A stretch of 64,000 bases of DNA from Bacillota bacterium (lineage in GTDB: Bacteria; Bacillota; Negativicutes; Sporomusales; CTSoil-080): the NCBI GenBank assembly GCA_017889635.1, contig JAGGAC010000021.1, positions 19,798 through 83,797 of the forward strand, given 5' to 3'. Numbering within the stretch: the first letter of the stretch is position 1; each line of letters starts with the position of its first letter. Below are positions 28,100-38,038 of the stretch, in pieces. The notes beneath the pieces are model-generated. The model did not search any database. It saw only the letters and a program-made list of their open reading frames with translations, and had not been told where the DNA came from. The position numbers and the translations under genes are program-made.

Positions 28100-30106
28100 C
28101 TATATACGAAATTTATTCAGATTTTCTTTTAAATCATTTGCCAAATTTGCTAACGCATCACTTGAAGCGGCAATTTGCTGCATTGCTGCCGATTGCTCTT
28201 CCGTTGCCGCAGAAACTGTTTGTGTATGTACTGCGGTCTCATTCATAACGTGATTAATTTCATTCGAAGCGTCTTCCACAGTATGACCATTAGCAAGTAA
28301 CGTATCTACTCGTGACAATACCTGTGAAGTTTTTTGCTGTACATTTTGGATTAAATCCGAAATCTCCATGAAATGTGCTTCCGCTTCATTAACATGTTTC
28401 ATTCCTGAAGAAACATCGTCAGTCGATTGATCAACTGCCGCCACAGTCTCACTCACACCTTGCTTGATTTCTTCTATCAGCACAATAATTTGACTTGCCG
28501 AATGCTGCGATTGTTCCGCAAGTTTCCGAACTTCATCAGCAACCACAGAAAATCCTCGTCCTTGTTCACCTGCCCGCGCCGCCTCAATCGCAGCATTTAG
28601 CGCCAATAAATTGGTCTGAGCAGCAATACTAGAAATCATATTAACAATCTCACTAATCTTCGTTGTTCCACCCGATAATTTAATAATGGCCTCACTCACA
28701 TTTTTCGTACTTGCATTGATATTTTCCATCTGCATTCTAGCAGCTTGAGCCATTTCAGTCCCCTTCGCAGTACGTTCCACCGCAAGATTTGCCGAAACAT
28801 TAACAGCTTCTGTATCACTCTTCATTGTATTAATGTCTTGCATGAAATCATCAAACGTCGTACGCACCTTATCCATAGCCGCTTGTCCATTTACTGTTTC
28901 TGACGCTACTTTGGTAACCGCTTCTGCCACTTGCGTTGCACTCTGTGCCGACTGATTTGCGCCTTCTTTCAACTGCAAAGATGAACTTGCGGTATGACTC
29001 GCTGATTCACTAACCTGGCTAATCAAAGACCATAACTTTTCCCGCATTTGAAGCATAGCCATATGCAAAATGCCCACTTCGTCCTTTGATTGATAATTGG
29101 AACAATCGATTCTTTCCAATGTAGACTTGGTCAAATCACCCCGAGCAATTGCGCTGGCATATTCTGACATTTCCCTTATTGGCCGTACAATACGCCTTGC
29201 AAGGATATTTACAATAAAACCAGCTAATCCTAAACCGATAAAGAAGAGCACAACAAACAGCCACGCAAGCCGTTTTACTGGTGCAAATTCCTGTGCAGTT
29301 GGAGCAACCGTAAATACCCCCCATTTATCCTGGGTAGGAACAAATGCCACAATTGACTCAGTACCATCAATTTTGGTAATAATATATCCCCCACGCCCCT
29401 GCTGGATACTCTCCAACGCCTGTGCTAACTGTTCATTACCCAAATCTTTAATATTACTTTTCATAATAAGTTCTTCTTGGGGATGACTAACAATCATTCC
29501 ATCAGGAGCTGCTAACATACAATAGCCAGCTTGCCCAATCCTTGTTTCACTAAATCCTTTGGTAAATTCATCAAGCGGAATACCGCCGACTACGGCGCCA
29601 ATAACACGATTATTCACCGATACTGGAGCAGCACCTACCACAATTGTTTGGCCTGTAGTCACAGATACAATCGGATTATCCATAAAGGTCTTTCCTTCAG
29701 GAAGTCTTTTTACATACGATAAACTGGATGCATCTACTAATTTCCCCGCACTTGTCGCCACATTCTTACCAGATAAGTCAGGCAAAAAACTAACCGGATT
29801 CCATTGGGAATAATCGTCATGCATTCGTTTTGTAAACCCAAACTGCAACTGTACATCGGACTGCAAATTATTAAATTGCGCCGCGCCTTGCTTTCCAAAA
29901 GAATCCATAATTGTTTTTTCGCGTTGCATCCTTATATCAAAAGTATTTGCCAATTCTTGAGTCTGAATCTGAAAGCGCTCTTCTAAATTTGTCTGAAGTA
30001 TTTTTGATGTGTTCCAATATGAAATTGCCATTACACAAAGCAAAATGACAGCAATAGTGCTAATGATTGATACTAATAATTGCATACGCAAGCTCTTCAT
30101 ACACAA
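28100..30106 (-). CDS. Methyl-accepting chemotaxis protein, dCache type
   Basis: 668 residues. Membrane helix (about 10-30), periplasmic dCache domain (about 35-275, with [25 protein letters not shown] and [18 protein letters not shown]), second membrane helix (about 283-305), HAMP, then the signalling coiled coil with tip [48 protein letters not shown]. The dCache pattern suggests direct sensing of a small amino or organic acid. The gene ends right at the permease fragment. Confidence 0.93.
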   Translation of the reverse strand: MCMKSLRMQLLVSIISTIAVILLCVMAISYWNTSKILQTNLEERFQIQTQELANTFDIRMQREKTIMDSFGKQGAAQFNNLQSDVQLQFGFTKRMHDDYSQWNPVSFLPDLSGKNVATSAGKLVDASSLSYVKRLPEGKTFMDNPIVSVTTGQTIVVGAAPVSVNNRVIGAVVGGIPLDEFTKGFSETRIGQAGYCMLAAPDGMIVSHPQEELIMKSNIKDLGNEQLAQALESIQQGRGGYIITKIDGTESIVAFVPTQDKWGVFTVAPTAQEFAPVKRLAWLFVVLFFIGLGLAGFIVNILARRIVRPIREMSEYASAIARGDLTKSTLERIDCSNYQSKDEVGILHMAMLQMREKLWSLISQVSESASHTASSSLQLKEGANQSAQSATQVAEAVTKVASETVNGQAAMDKVRTTFDDFMQDINTMKSDTEAVNVSANLAVERTAKGTEMAQAARMQMENINASTKNVSEAIIKLSGGTTKISEIVNMISSIAAQTNLLALNAAIEAARAGEQGRGFSVVADEVRKLAEQSQHSASQIIVLIEEIKQGVSETVAAVDQSTDDVSSGMKHVNEAEAHFMEISDLIQNVQQKTSQVLSRVDTLLANGHTVEDASNEINHVMNETAVHTQTVSAATEEQSAAMQQIAASSDALANLANDLKENLNKFRI

Positions 30107-30188
30107 ACCCCCTCGTAACCCTGTGCCAAGTTCACCAGAATAGCACCCGTAAAAAAGTAATCTGTTAACGAAATGAAATGATAAAGTT

Positions 30189-30222
30189 GTGGTTGGTCTT
30201 TATGTCACTAAAGACCAACCAC
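30189..30222 (-). terminator. Terminator after acetolactate decarboxylase
   Basis: 14-base exact arms GTGGTTGGTCTTTA / TAAAGACCAACCAC with a 6-base loop, 10 bases after the stop at 30232. Confidence 0.75.
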
Positions 30223-30231
30223 TTCCCCCAA

Positions 30232-31029
30232 CTAATTCGATTTTTCAACCCCATTTAATTCTTTGCTGTAATCTTTATTTAATGCCGCTTGCTGAAATGC
30301 TGAACTGCTAGGTAAAGCCATTCTAAAATCGGTAATACGTTCAAATTCAACTTTACCTGATTTTACACCGCCGCTTAAAATATGACCGCCGAATTTACGA
30401 TCATCGGAAATAAAATGCAGATGATAACCAGTTACATTAACTCCATTGACATATTCCGGGCACCAAAAGCCAACAATTGTCCCTTTCATATTTTGAATAT
30501 CAAATACAGATTGTGTTTTTGCAGCCTCTGTTAATGATGGGTACGGTTTGCTTTTTCCAGGAATACTGCGGGTCTTTCCGGTAAATACGCCATCAATACG
30601 GATAGCATAAATATAATTTTTATCTTTAATCATATTGTCCAAAGCTTTTTCCAGTTCATTAAAATTCTGTATATCATGAATTTCGCCCGTCCGTTCCGGA
30701 TAAAAATTCATCACCGTTGCAAAAGGTGTTTTTACCTGATTATTAACTAAAACAACCTCTCCAGTAGATTTCACCTGATAAAAATTACCGTCTAAAGCAA
30801 TCATCTCTCCATCTAATCTTTCTAGTGTACCAATGCCAAAACCACCATGCTGCTTTAATTCTTTAATTGTAACTTCTCCATCATATACTCCTTGCAACAA
30901 AGCATTTATTGTTGAAACTTGATACAATGAATTTTGCGGTTGCGCACTGGCAATGACAGTAAAAAACAATAATCCCACAACAAAAATAGCACTACGATTA
31001 AACGACTTCATTTTATTCATCATCTCCAT
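30232..31029 (-). CDS. budA: Exported alpha-acetolactate decarboxylase
   Basis: Up to 265 residues. Converts 2-acetolactate to acetoin and CO2. Zinc-binding histidines in GYHLHFISDDRKFGGH, the substrate arginine region RSIPGKSKPYPSL, and the LLQGVYDGEVTIKELKQHGGFGIGT N-terminal segment are all present. A hydrophobic signal peptide (SAIFVVGLLFFTVIASAQ) precedes the domain, so the enzyme is exported, as in some Bacillus-type homologues, whereas most are cytoplasmic. Three in-frame ATGs occur in the first seven codons; the exact start is uncertain. It stands alone, with no acetolactate synthase gene nearby. Confidence 0.9.
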   Translation of the reverse strand: MEMMNKMKSFNRSAIFVVGLLFFTVIASAQPQNSLYQVSTINALLQGVYDGEVTIKELKQHGGFGIGTLERLDGEMIALDGNFYQVKSTGEVVLVNNQVKTPFATVMNFYPERTGEIHDIQNFNELEKALDNMIKDKNYIYAIRIDGVFTGKTRSIPGKSKPYPSLTEAAKTQSVFDIQNMKGTIVGFWCPEYVNGVNVTGYHLHFISDDRKFGGHILSGGVKSGKVEFERITDFRMALPSSSAFQQAALNKDYSKELNGVEKSN

Positions 31030-31090
31030 TTAATATTTGACTTAAAATCATTTTTAAATTAAACACCCATCGCCTCCGCTTTCTACATAA

Positions 31091-31146
31091 AAAACACAGA
31101 AAAAGCAAATTAAAACATAATTTTACTTTTTCTGTGTTTTTTTGTT
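31091..31146. terminator. A/T-rich hairpin with T-runs on both strands
   Basis: 15-base arms AAAACACAGAAAAAG / CTTTTTCTGTGTTTT (31091-31105, 31126-31140) followed by further T. It lies 60 bases upstream of the budA start, so it may end an antisense transcript or act as a leader structure. The rest of 31030-31378 shows no gene. Confidence 0.5.
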
Positions 31147-31378
31147 AAATCCTCTTTATTCAATGTTACGTTTTATTTAAAATGTCAAACCAACCTCAGA
31201 ACAAACCTGCCTGAAATTTCTCCGTTTCGTCCGCAGCCTGAGCCTCCCCCAATATGCATACTTCATACAGTGCGTACGTTTCTGCCGGAACTGGCAAAAG
31301 ATCTTTCATTATTCCTTTAATATGGATACATATGTCTGTAACTTATCCATCAATCGCATTTGATATAGGAGGTAAAAT

Positions 31379-31540
31379 ATGGCCTTAGGAATTAGCCTTA
31401 TTATAGTTTCGCTTATAGGTTTAATCTATGGAATAATAAAAAAAAGCAAAGCATTAATAATATCATCAGTAATTATATTGTTTATCATTGCAATTATAGG
31501 GATAGTATATTCGTATCTATATTCGCTAACTCCTTACTAA
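31379..31540 (+). CDS. Small two-helix membrane protein
   Basis: 53 residues starting MALGISLIIVSLIGLIYG, with two hydrophobic helices (about 2-20 and 27-48) joined by a KKSK loop and ending YSLTPY. A perfect AGGAGGT ribosome site lies 5 bases before the ATG, which is the main support for real translation. Lone plus-strand gene between two minus-strand genes. No family recognised; similar small membrane proteins often tune transporters or act as type I toxins, but nothing here shows either. Confidence 0.55.
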   Translation: MALGISLIIVSLIGLIYGIIKKSKALIISSVIILFIIAIIGIVYSYLYSLTPY

Positions 31541-31568
31541 CGAATTTTATACGACAATTGCCGCATGC

Positions 31569-32902
31569 TCAATTATAGCGAAAATGCTTATACATCAACC
31601 CCCCAGACAACATAACTGTAACAAACTCTGCGATCGGCACCGTAAGCCAGATGCCATGAACGCCAAACAAAACCGGCAATACAGCAATTCCCGCCGCGAC
31701 CCATACGATCCCTTTGCTTAAAGCGACCAATACCGCTTGCCGCGGAATGCCAATAGCAGTAAAATACCCGGCTACCACAATGTTTAACCCATTAACCAGA
31801 AAAGCAAATGCATACAGCTTCGCACCATATACGGCAAACGCCAACACTGCTTCATTACCAGCATTCAAGAATAGCGCAATAACATCTTCCCCGAAAGTAA
31901 AAATCGCAATAAAAAATCCCATACCAATCAAAACAGCACTAGCAGTAACTAACTGCAAGGCCTTTTTCACACGCTCCATCTGACGACTTCCATAGTTGTA
32001 GCTGATGATGGCCCCTACACCATCGGATAGCCCAAGCAGTACATTGTTGCAACAAAGGCTAAATAACTAATAATGGTAAAAGCCGCCACACCGACTTCTC
32101 CCACATAACGCATCAACGTAATATTAAATAGAAAAGTAGTAAGGCCGATGCCCAGCTCACTTACCCCTTCGGATGCACCGCTATAAAGAATGCTGCGAGC
32201 TGCATTTTTATCAAACCTTCCAGCAAACGCCCTCAGAACTGTCCTCTTAACAAAAAATGGCAAAGCCGCCACAGTAAAGGCAATAGCAAAACCAATTCCC
32301 GTAGCTAAAGCCGCTCCTTTAAGGCCTAACGCCAGCTTTACAATAAGCAGCCAATTAAACAGCATATGACTTCCGACGGCAATCACCAAGGCCACCATGG
32401 CATAAACAGGCATCGCCACCGTTTTCAACGCATAATCCAGCACCATCATAAGCGCCAAAAAGGGCAAAAACATTCCCAAATAACGAATATAAACAGCAAC
32501 CTGAGGCAATAAATGTTCATTGGCACCTAACAAATGCGCAATTTGAACAGGGAAAAGCACAGCAACTACCGTAAACAGCACGCCCATTCCACTAGCTAAC
32601 ACCACCGCTGTTGTAAAACCGGCATTGGCCGCCTCAATACATCCCGCTCCTAACTTCCTGCCAATCAAGCTCTGCGCCCCTATTCCAATGACAATGCTGA
32701 AAGCAAACAGAAAACTGCTAAACGGCATTGCTATATTCACTGAAGCCAACGCGTCAGCGCCAATGTAGCGGCCTACAAACAATCCATCTACAATTGTATT
32801 CAAACCTAGAAACAGCATAGCTGCAATTGTCGGAATGCTATATTGCCAAAACAACTTGCGAATACATTCCGTACCCAAGATATTTTCTTTAATAGATCTC
32901 AC
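31569..32902 (-). pseudogene. MATE-family multidrug exporter, frameshifted
   Basis: Two frames give one MATE transporter of about 443 residues. The first part (32902 to about 32040) has ENILGTECIRKLFWQYSIPTI and LNTIVDGLFVGRYIGADALA. It then slips into a stop after ATMYCLGYPMV. Reading one frame over gives LLGLSDGVGAIISYNYGSRQ, the normal MATE sequence, continuing into the second part (31979-31569). A single missing base near 32039-32042 explains this; there is no homopolymer there. Either a recent pseudogene or an assembly error. The gene has a MerR-type promoter and lies next to its likely regulator. Confidence 0.85.
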
Positions 32903-32912
32903 CCCCTATAAA

Positions 32913-32943
32913 AGAATAAACCTTGGAGTAACTCCAAGGTCAA
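32913..32943 (-). promoter_or_regulatory. MerR-type promoter with 19-bp spacer and operator palindrome
   Basis: Minus strand: -35 TTGACC (32938-32943), 19-base spacer, -10 TATTCT (32913-32918). The spacer contains the palindrome CCTTGGAGT-n-ACTCCAAGG (32921-32939). A stretched 19-bp spacer with a central dyad is the hallmark of promoters that MerR proteins untwist. It overlaps the merR stop codon and drives the MATE gene. Confidence 0.85.
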
Positions 32944-33746
32944 GTTGAAAGTAGCCCAAGCCAAATTTCGTAGTAATCAAACCCCTCTTTATGCGAACTT
33001 GCCAGGTATCGGCCGAGCAACGGACCTTCTGCTTGCCTGCCGCACTCCGTCAACCACACTGAGGCCTGAATTAGAACATCATGTTCCCGGTTCGAATAGT
33101 CCGTGCCTAACACCGTATATAGGCAATCTTTTTTCGGCAAAGATGAAAACTCCTGCTGCTCATAAAAATCAAACTTGCTTATAATCTCATCCGCAAAACT
33201 GATCCCCATTTGCGCCACATCAAAACTCCGCTTATTAAACCAATCCTCAGGTGACAACAGCAAAGTATAGCGGATATTTTGCATCCAGCATTGATCTAAT
33301 TTATAACGGCGGATGACCTGAAACATTTCTTCCACCTCTATCCCAAGGAACTTAGACTTAAAGCTAGGTGCCGGTACAATTGAAAATTTTCCAAGCTGCT
33401 CTTCACATACTTCATGCTGCACAATAATCTGTGCAAGCTGTGCACGCTGCCTGGTTAGCGCCTCGATTTTCTTCTCAATAAGATGGTCATTGTGCTTTAA
33501 TATATCCTTGATTTCACCAAGTTTCTTGGTTGTAACCAGAGGCTGAATTTCCTTGACAGCTACTCCGAGACTGCGGAATAGCAAGATGTCCATAAATACA
33601 AACAGATCATCATAAGAATAATAGCGGTAGCCATTCTCGCTGTTTCTATCGGAATGAAGCAGCCCTTCTTTCTCATAATAACGCAATGTATCTGTTGATA
33701 CGTCGAATAGTTTTGCCATCTCACCAATAGTCCATGTCTGTTTCAT
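32940..33746 (-). CDS. MerR-family transcriptional activator
   Basis: 268 residues. N-terminal MerR winged helix (TIGEMAKLFDVSTDTLRYYEKEGLL, NGYRYYSYDDL), a dimer-forming coiled coil (about 75-115) and a C-terminal effector domain of about 145 residues resembling the drug-binding GyrI/BmrR type. It lies upstream of the MATE exporter, whose promoter has the MerR-type geometry, so it probably senses a drug or toxic metabolite and switches on export. GGAAGAGG ribosome site. Confidence 0.9.
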   Translation of the reverse strand: MKQTWTIGEMAKLFDVSTDTLRYYEKEGLLHSDRNSENGYRYYSYDDLFVFMDILLFRSLGVAVKEIQPLVTTKKLGEIKDILKHNDHLIEKKIEALTRQRAQLAQIIVQHEVCEEQLGKFSIVPAPSFKSKFLGIEVEEMFQVIRRYKLDQCWMQNIRYTLLLSPEDWFNKRSFDVAQMGISFADEIISKFDFYEQQEFSSLPKKDCLYTVLGTDYSNREHDVLIQASVWLTECGRQAEGPLLGRYLASSHKEGFDYYEIWLGLLST

Positions 33747-33800
33747 ATCCTCTTCCCACCTAATAGGGCTTCTGCATTAGCAATGCTTTCGGCAATCGTG

Positions 33801-34811
33801 CTAATTCCCCAGCGTGTTTTGATCAAAGGCAAACAAAGCCTCGTTGATTTCGAAAATATTGTAATTGCCATCTTCGATAAAATACTGAATGATAACATCA
33901 AATTTGCTGCTATTAGAAAGGGCAAAGCCGGCCTTAAACAGCAAACCCCTAGTTTCATCAAGATTTAGCCTGAGTGCTATCGCAAAGGCAATAGCGGTAG
34001 GTTTGCTTGGTTTATAATATAAGTCATTCCGGATTTTTGAAAACAGTTTTCGGTCAATATTCGCCTTTTTATAAGTTTCCGCATCGGTCATGCCATTTTC
34101 GTCAATCAAGCGCAACAACATCTGAGAAAAAGTTTCATCCATCTGCTTTACTACATCATCAAGACTACATTTACGTTTTACAACCGGAACAGGTGCTCCG
34201 AAAGGCGAAAGCATAGGCTCTTCCAGGCAATCTTCTTTCAACAGACGCCTTTCTTCAACCCTGTAGGAATTGGCCGGATGTTCTTCTACATAATTATCGT
34301 CAATATATTGCGCAATTGATGCAAATAATCTTTCGGACAATACAAAAGACGCCTTGTCAAACATCACCAGATAAACCGTCATTTCATTGTTCAGAAGGAA
34401 ATCGCCAATTACAGAAATTGCTACTTTCAACGCTCCATCCTTGGGATACCTAAAAGCGCCCGAAGATATCAATGGAAAGGCAATACTCTCAAGCTTATGT
34501 TCTTTCGCTAACGCCAGCGAGTTCATATAGCAATCAGCCAGCAACTGCTCCTCGTTATTCTTACCACCGTGCCAAACCGGACCAACCGTGTGTATTACAT
34601 ACTTGGCAGGCAGATTATATCCCTTTGTTATTTTAGCCTCTCCAACCTTACACCCGCCAAGAGTACGGCATTCTGCAAGTAATTCCGGTCCTGCGGCTCG
34701 ATGTATTGCTCCGTCAACCCCTCCGCCGCCAAGCAAAGACGAATTTGCCGCATTGACAATAGCATCAACGTCAACTTTCGTTATATCGTTCCGGATTATT
34801 TCAAGTGGCAT
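33801..34811 (-). CDS. Macrodomain protein (O-acetyl-ADP-ribose deacetylase-like) with helical C-terminal domain
   Basis: 336 residues. Residues 1-165 are a macrodomain of the YmdB type: [27 protein letters not shown] is the ADP-ribose-binding core, followed by [10 protein letters not shown] and [11 protein letters not shown]. This domain typically removes ADP-ribose from proteins or deacetylates O-acetyl-ADP-ribose. The C-terminal 150 residues ([39 protein letters not shown]) form a helical domain common in Clostridia macroproteins, looking like a degenerate helix-turn-helix. An AGGAGGG ribosome site sits 7 bases before the start. Confidence 0.88.
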   Translation of the reverse strand: MPLEIIRNDITKVDVDAIVNAANSSLLGGGGVDGAIHRAAGPELLAECRTLGGCKVGEAKITKGYNLPAKYVIHTVGPVWHGGKNNEEQLLADCYMNSLALAKEHKLESIAFPLISSGAFRYPKDGALKVAISVIGDFLLNNEMTVYLVMFDKASFVLSERLFASIAQYIDDNYVEEHPANSYRVEERRLLKEDCLEEPMLSPFGAPVPVVKRKCSLDDVVKQMDETFSQMLLRLIDENGMTDAETYKKANIDRKLFSKIRNDLYYKPSKPTAIAFAIALRLNLDETRGLLFKAGFALSNSSKFDVIIQYFIEDGNYNIFEINEALFAFDQNTLGN

Positions 34812-35013
34812 TGCTCCACCCTCCTTTTTTTAAATCCGCCCCTTCAACCCAAGCGGCCGTTCCAATTCCAGCATTAAATCCATTATATAATTCGGACAAA
34901 CAATTATCTATAAAATCTTCCTTATTATTGTGCAAAAACCGCTCTAATAGAATATCCTTTCTCCAATATAAGTAAGTCTTGTGTTTATAGGGATTATTGC
35001 CGACTAAACACAA
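34801..35013 (-). CDS. Possible small protein overlapping the macrodomain gene start
   Basis: An open frame of up to 70 residues (core [20 protein letters not shown], then [20 protein letters not shown]) whose end overlaps the macrodomain start by 11 bases. The composition is protein-like, but the apparent start lies inside a long inverted repeat, no good ribosome site is seen, and I recognise no family. It could be the C-terminal remnant of a lost upstream gene. Confidence 0.3.
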   Translation of the reverse strand: MCLVGNNPYKHKTYLYWRKDILLERFLHNNKEDFIDNCLSELYNGFNAGIGTAAWVEGADLKKGGWSNAT

Positions 35014-35028
35014 GACTCACTTATATTG
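34964..35028. terminator. 24-bp-stem inverted repeat (one G-T pair)
   Basis: Arms 34964-34987 and 35005-35028 are reverse complements except at one position that can form G-T; loop of 17 bases. It lies between the arginine-deiminase-like gene and the macrodomain gene, probably the terminator of the former. Confidence 0.6.
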
Positions 35029-35139
35029 AAGTTTTTGTATTGTTTATCAGTGACCGGTTCAAACCATTCTGCGGGGCCGTTCTTTACATTTGAATATTAA
35101 GCTGTAACACCCCATAAGCTTATCGAACCAGCGCGAGTA

Positions 35140-36072
35140 TTAATCTCTAAGCAACATGAGCGTCAAACAGCGCAGACTCCCGCCGCCTGCCAGAAGTGCA
35201 TGAGGATGAAACTCTATGATCTCTATCCCCTTGCTGTATAGCTGCTTTTTTGTCTGTGCCTTTAGGGCAATATCATAATGGAACATAGTTTTAGCATCAA
35301 GCGGTATAAACGAACAAGCCCACTGCTGCTGTTCCTCAGGCGATACCGAAATAAGTTCCATTTGTCGCTCAAACATAAACTGCCTGAAATCCGCAATATC
35401 CTGTCTGCCGTTTTGAGTAATAAGCTGAGCCTTCAAAAAGGCTGGCATATATACAAGTGCCAAGTTATCATTGACTTTCCCGAACAGCATGTCGGCATGC
35501 ATATAGCGTCTGGCTTTCACAACATCAACATAAATGATTTCCGGAAATAGCGTCAGCGCATAGGAAATAAACTTTTCCACCGATTCCATGCGATGCCGCT
35601 CAGTACAGGCAATAAATGCGGTCCTAGGCGACAATATTAAAAATCCTTCAAATTGATCAGCTTCTGAAAACTCATAACATATGGGCACACCCAGGTTTGT
35701 CAGAGCTTCTTTAACAACAATCTCTTCACCAGCTCGCCCGTATCCCATTTTAGACAATACGGCTCCATTCCGGGTAATAACCGAGCTGTCATTTAGATAA
35801 GTTAAACTGGCTAATATATTCATTTTATCCTTATTCCTCTGAACAAACTCAGCCAGTTCATACACTTCAATCTGATGTTGCAACAGTAAAGATTTATAGC
35901 GCTCATGTTCAGCTGCGTACTGCTCGGCATCAGGCACTTGATCAAACATATAATACCCGGCAGTAACAGCATTTATATCAGTTATAGATACCACAGGCTT
36001 ATGTATCATGACTGCTCTAAGCCGGCCAGAACTCTCAGCACCAAAAGCAACTAAAGGCAATTTAACTGCCAT
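35140..36072 (-). CDS. Arginine-deiminase/amidinotransferase-superfamily protein with altered active site
   Basis: 310 residues of the guanidine-modifying fold. The nucleophile Cys302 is in GGGSLRCLT and the His-x-Asp pair in MHADMLFG (His192, Asp194), both as in arginine deiminases. However, the EGGD motif that holds the guanidino group reads FEGFLIL (141-147), so the usual Asp is missing. It may act on a different substrate or have weak activity. MLFG...VYMPAFLK and a start MAVKLPLVAFGAES are clear. Gene stands alone; no arcBC neighbours, so it is not a classical arginine-deiminase pathway gene. Confidence 0.75.
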   Translation of the reverse strand: MAVKLPLVAFGAESSGRLRAVMIHKPVVSITDINAVTAGYYMFDQVPDAEQYAAEHERYKSLLLQHQIEVYELAEFVQRNKDKMNILASLTYLNDSSVITRNGAVLSKMGYGRAGEEIVVKEALTNLGVPICYEFSEADQFEGFLILSPRTAFIACTERHRMESVEKFISYALTLFPEIIYVDVVKARRYMHADMLFGKVNDNLALVYMPAFLKAQLITQNGRQDIADFRQFMFERQMELISVSPEEQQQWACSFIPLDAKTMFHYDIALKAQTKKQLYSKGIEIIEFHPHALLAGGGSLRCLTLMLLRD

Positions 36073-36205
36073 ACAGCCCCCTCCTCCATTTAGTTACTTT
36101 AGTTTGTCAAGTTCAGCTCTGGTTAACCCCCAATAATTAACAAAATAATTTAATGGTCTATCTCCACACGCCACCAAGCTATTCTTTCACGATCAAAACC
36201 GCTCC

Positions 36206-37054
36206 TCACTCTAATACTATCTTACCAGTAAAAACATCATCTGCAATAATTCTTAAAACTTTTTCATTTTCGTTAGGATTTAACACTCTAACATATACTT
36301 CCGGTGAACCTTTCGGAGGAATTTTCACCGCCCATACCGCCATTGTCCTAACTTTGGTTGCTGTGCTTCCAATTCTGAAGATGCTGTTATCAGGTCCTGC
36401 ATTCCGGTCATTACTAAACGAGATTAAAGTGTCGAAATCATAAGGTTTTTTCGTTATGCTTAATAGCTGTCCGATACGATCATATCGTTTCTGGCTGCTC
36501 TCACCGATCGTACGGTTAAAATCTAACATCCCTTCATACACATAATGATTCGTATGATAGGCGACAGAGTTTTCATGTGATTCAACGTGAAAATTGCCTT
36601 CCGGTCCTATTTCAATTGTTGCCACTTTATTTTTATCAGCTAACATCAAAATTTCCGGACCTAAAAATAAGTCAGTTCTAGCTAGTGCCTCATCTACACT
36701 ACCGCATTCTTTTAATAATTTTACCAACACCCCACCAGTATGCGGCATTGCCCTTCTCTCTTCTGCAGGAATACTCCCCACCGTTGCACTTACTGCAACC
36801 AATCCCTTTTTATTTATACCGGCCTTCATTCCTGAGTACTTTCCCTCCGCATAGAGACCAAAATAGCTATACCCTGTTTTAGGAGATACCAATTTTAAAA
36901 GTTCGTATTGGTTCGGCATCCAATCACGATTTTTCACTATCATACTGCCCCCGCCATTAACTAAGCTTCCATTTGCCGCCCATAACGTACAAGCCTGGCC
37001 GGATACTGGAACAAACAATATAAACAACGTTAAATAAGCTATCCATCGTTTCAT
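36206..37054 (-). CDS. Exported Ntn hydrolase, C45 / choloylglycine-hydrolase-like
   Basis: 282 residues from the ATG at 37054 (MKRWIAYLTLFILFVPVSGQA), chosen because GGGGG lies 9 bases upstream and a clean signal peptide follows; the frame is open to 37102. Right after the signal peptide comes CTLWAANG, so signal cleavage would expose the N-terminal Cys nucleophile. The KNRDWMPNQ segment is typical of C45 acyltransferase/NAAA-like amidases. It probably hydrolyses a linear amide outside the cytoplasm. Single gene; substrate unknown. Confidence 0.78.
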   Translation of the reverse strand: MKRWIAYLTLFILFVPVSGQACTLWAANGSLVNGGGSMIVKNRDWMPNQYELLKLVSPKTGYSYFGLYAEGKYSGMKAGINKKGLVAVSATVGSIPAEERRAMPHTGGVLVKLLKECGSVDEALARTDLFLGPEILMLADKNKVATIEIGPEGNFHVESHENSVAYHTNHYVYEGMLDFNRTIGESSQKRYDRIGQLLSITKKPYDFDTLISFSNDRNAGPDNSIFRIGSTATKVRTMAVWAVKIPPKGSPEVYVRVLNPNENEKVLRIIADDVFTGKIVLE

Positions 37055-37237
37055 GCCTGTCATCCCCCTTTTACATACCATGCCGATTTTTAGCTCTTTC
37101 AAATGCGTTGCAGGTAAATATCACTTTGCATATCTACAGAATGTTATATTTTGTCTCAAGCAATAGAGTGCTACATATAAATTAGCGTTCTTTCAAACTT
37201 TTCCTCTCTCATCATTATAGCTGGTGCTCTTTACAAA

Positions 37238-37276
37238 AAACCACCGGATGTTTTTTGAGAACAAACATCCGGTGGT
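37238..37276 (-). terminator. Terminator of the 2-oxoacid oxidoreductase operon
   Basis: AACCACCGGATGTTT / AACATCCGGTGGTT hairpin followed by a T-run on the minus strand, 35 bases after the stop of the last gene. Confidence 0.8.
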
Positions 37277-37310
37277 TGAGTCACTTTATTGGGTTAGTAA
37301 CATCTTAGAG

Positions 37311-38018
37311 TCATTTTTTTATTGGCATGGACACAGGCTGCCATGGATATGTTAAATATAGCTTTATGGGCAGCAACGGCATGCTTAATTCCCGCGCTAC
37401 TTGGCTGTAAAGCTCGTCGTGCACACAGGAAAAAAGAATACTTGCATAAGGCGCAATAGCTTTTTCAAGCTGTTTTGTGCCTTCGAGAAACTCTTCGGCT
37501 GTAGTCTGCGGCCCATTATTAGAGTTATTCACCATATGGAGCTTTTCCATCTTAATATGAGATACGCCAAGGATTTTTCCCATGGTTTCATCAATGTGCT
37601 CAATATCGTAGCTCCATGGGCGAAATGCATTGAGCACATAATAGATCGCCGTATCCTCCCGGTTCAACTCCTGCTGAAAGCCACCGATGGAACGGGCACC
37701 AATATAATCACCGCCAACATCCAAAACAGTGAAAATTTCTTGGTCTTTAAGCAAGAGACGCACACCGCCCACAACTGTCGGAGCATCATAAAACTGCTCC
37801 TGATAATGGACATGAATGCCTGTCGCAGTCAGGCTTTCCTCCACGTCGCGGGAGCGAAACAGCGGTTTGGTCATATCCATATCAAAAAAATGAACTGGCT
37901 TCTCACCTAAAGCGTGGAGCTCGGCGGCAAAATTTAAGGCTATCTCACTTTTGCCGCTGCCCGCCTCACCAATAAATACAAAATTTTTCTGTGTGCCAAT
38001 CAGTGACTTTAAATCCAT
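37311..38018 (-). CDS. P-loop ATPase/GTPase of the oxidoreductase-butyrate kinase operon
   Basis: 235 residues with Walker A GEAGSGKSEIA (about 17-27), a switch-like FFDMDMTKPLFRSRD and Walker B VLDVGGDYIG. Resembles CobQ/MinD-like nucleotide-binding proteins. It ends the operon vorDABC-buk, 20 bases after butyrate kinase. The conserved company suggests a role in assembling or regulating the oxidoreductase, but no function is established by sequence. Confidence 0.7.
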   Translation of the reverse strand: MDLKSLIGTQKNFVFIGEAGSGKSEIALNFAAELHALGEKPVHFFDMDMTKPLFRSRDVEESLTATGIHVHYQEQFYDAPTVVGGVRLLLKDQEIFTVLDVGGDYIGARSIGGFQQELNREDTAIYYVLNAFRPWSYDIEHIDETMGKILGVSHIKMEKLHMVNNSNNGPQTTAEEFLEGTKQLEKAIAPYASILFSCVHDELYSQVARELSMPLLPIKLYLTYPWQPVSMPIKK

Positions 38019-38038
38019 CTTTACCTCATTCTTTCAGG

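Noticed and set aside
33743..33961. Minus-strand frame at the end of the macrodomain gene
   Set aside because: Same-strand shadow in a different frame of the macrodomain C-terminus; no independent start signal.
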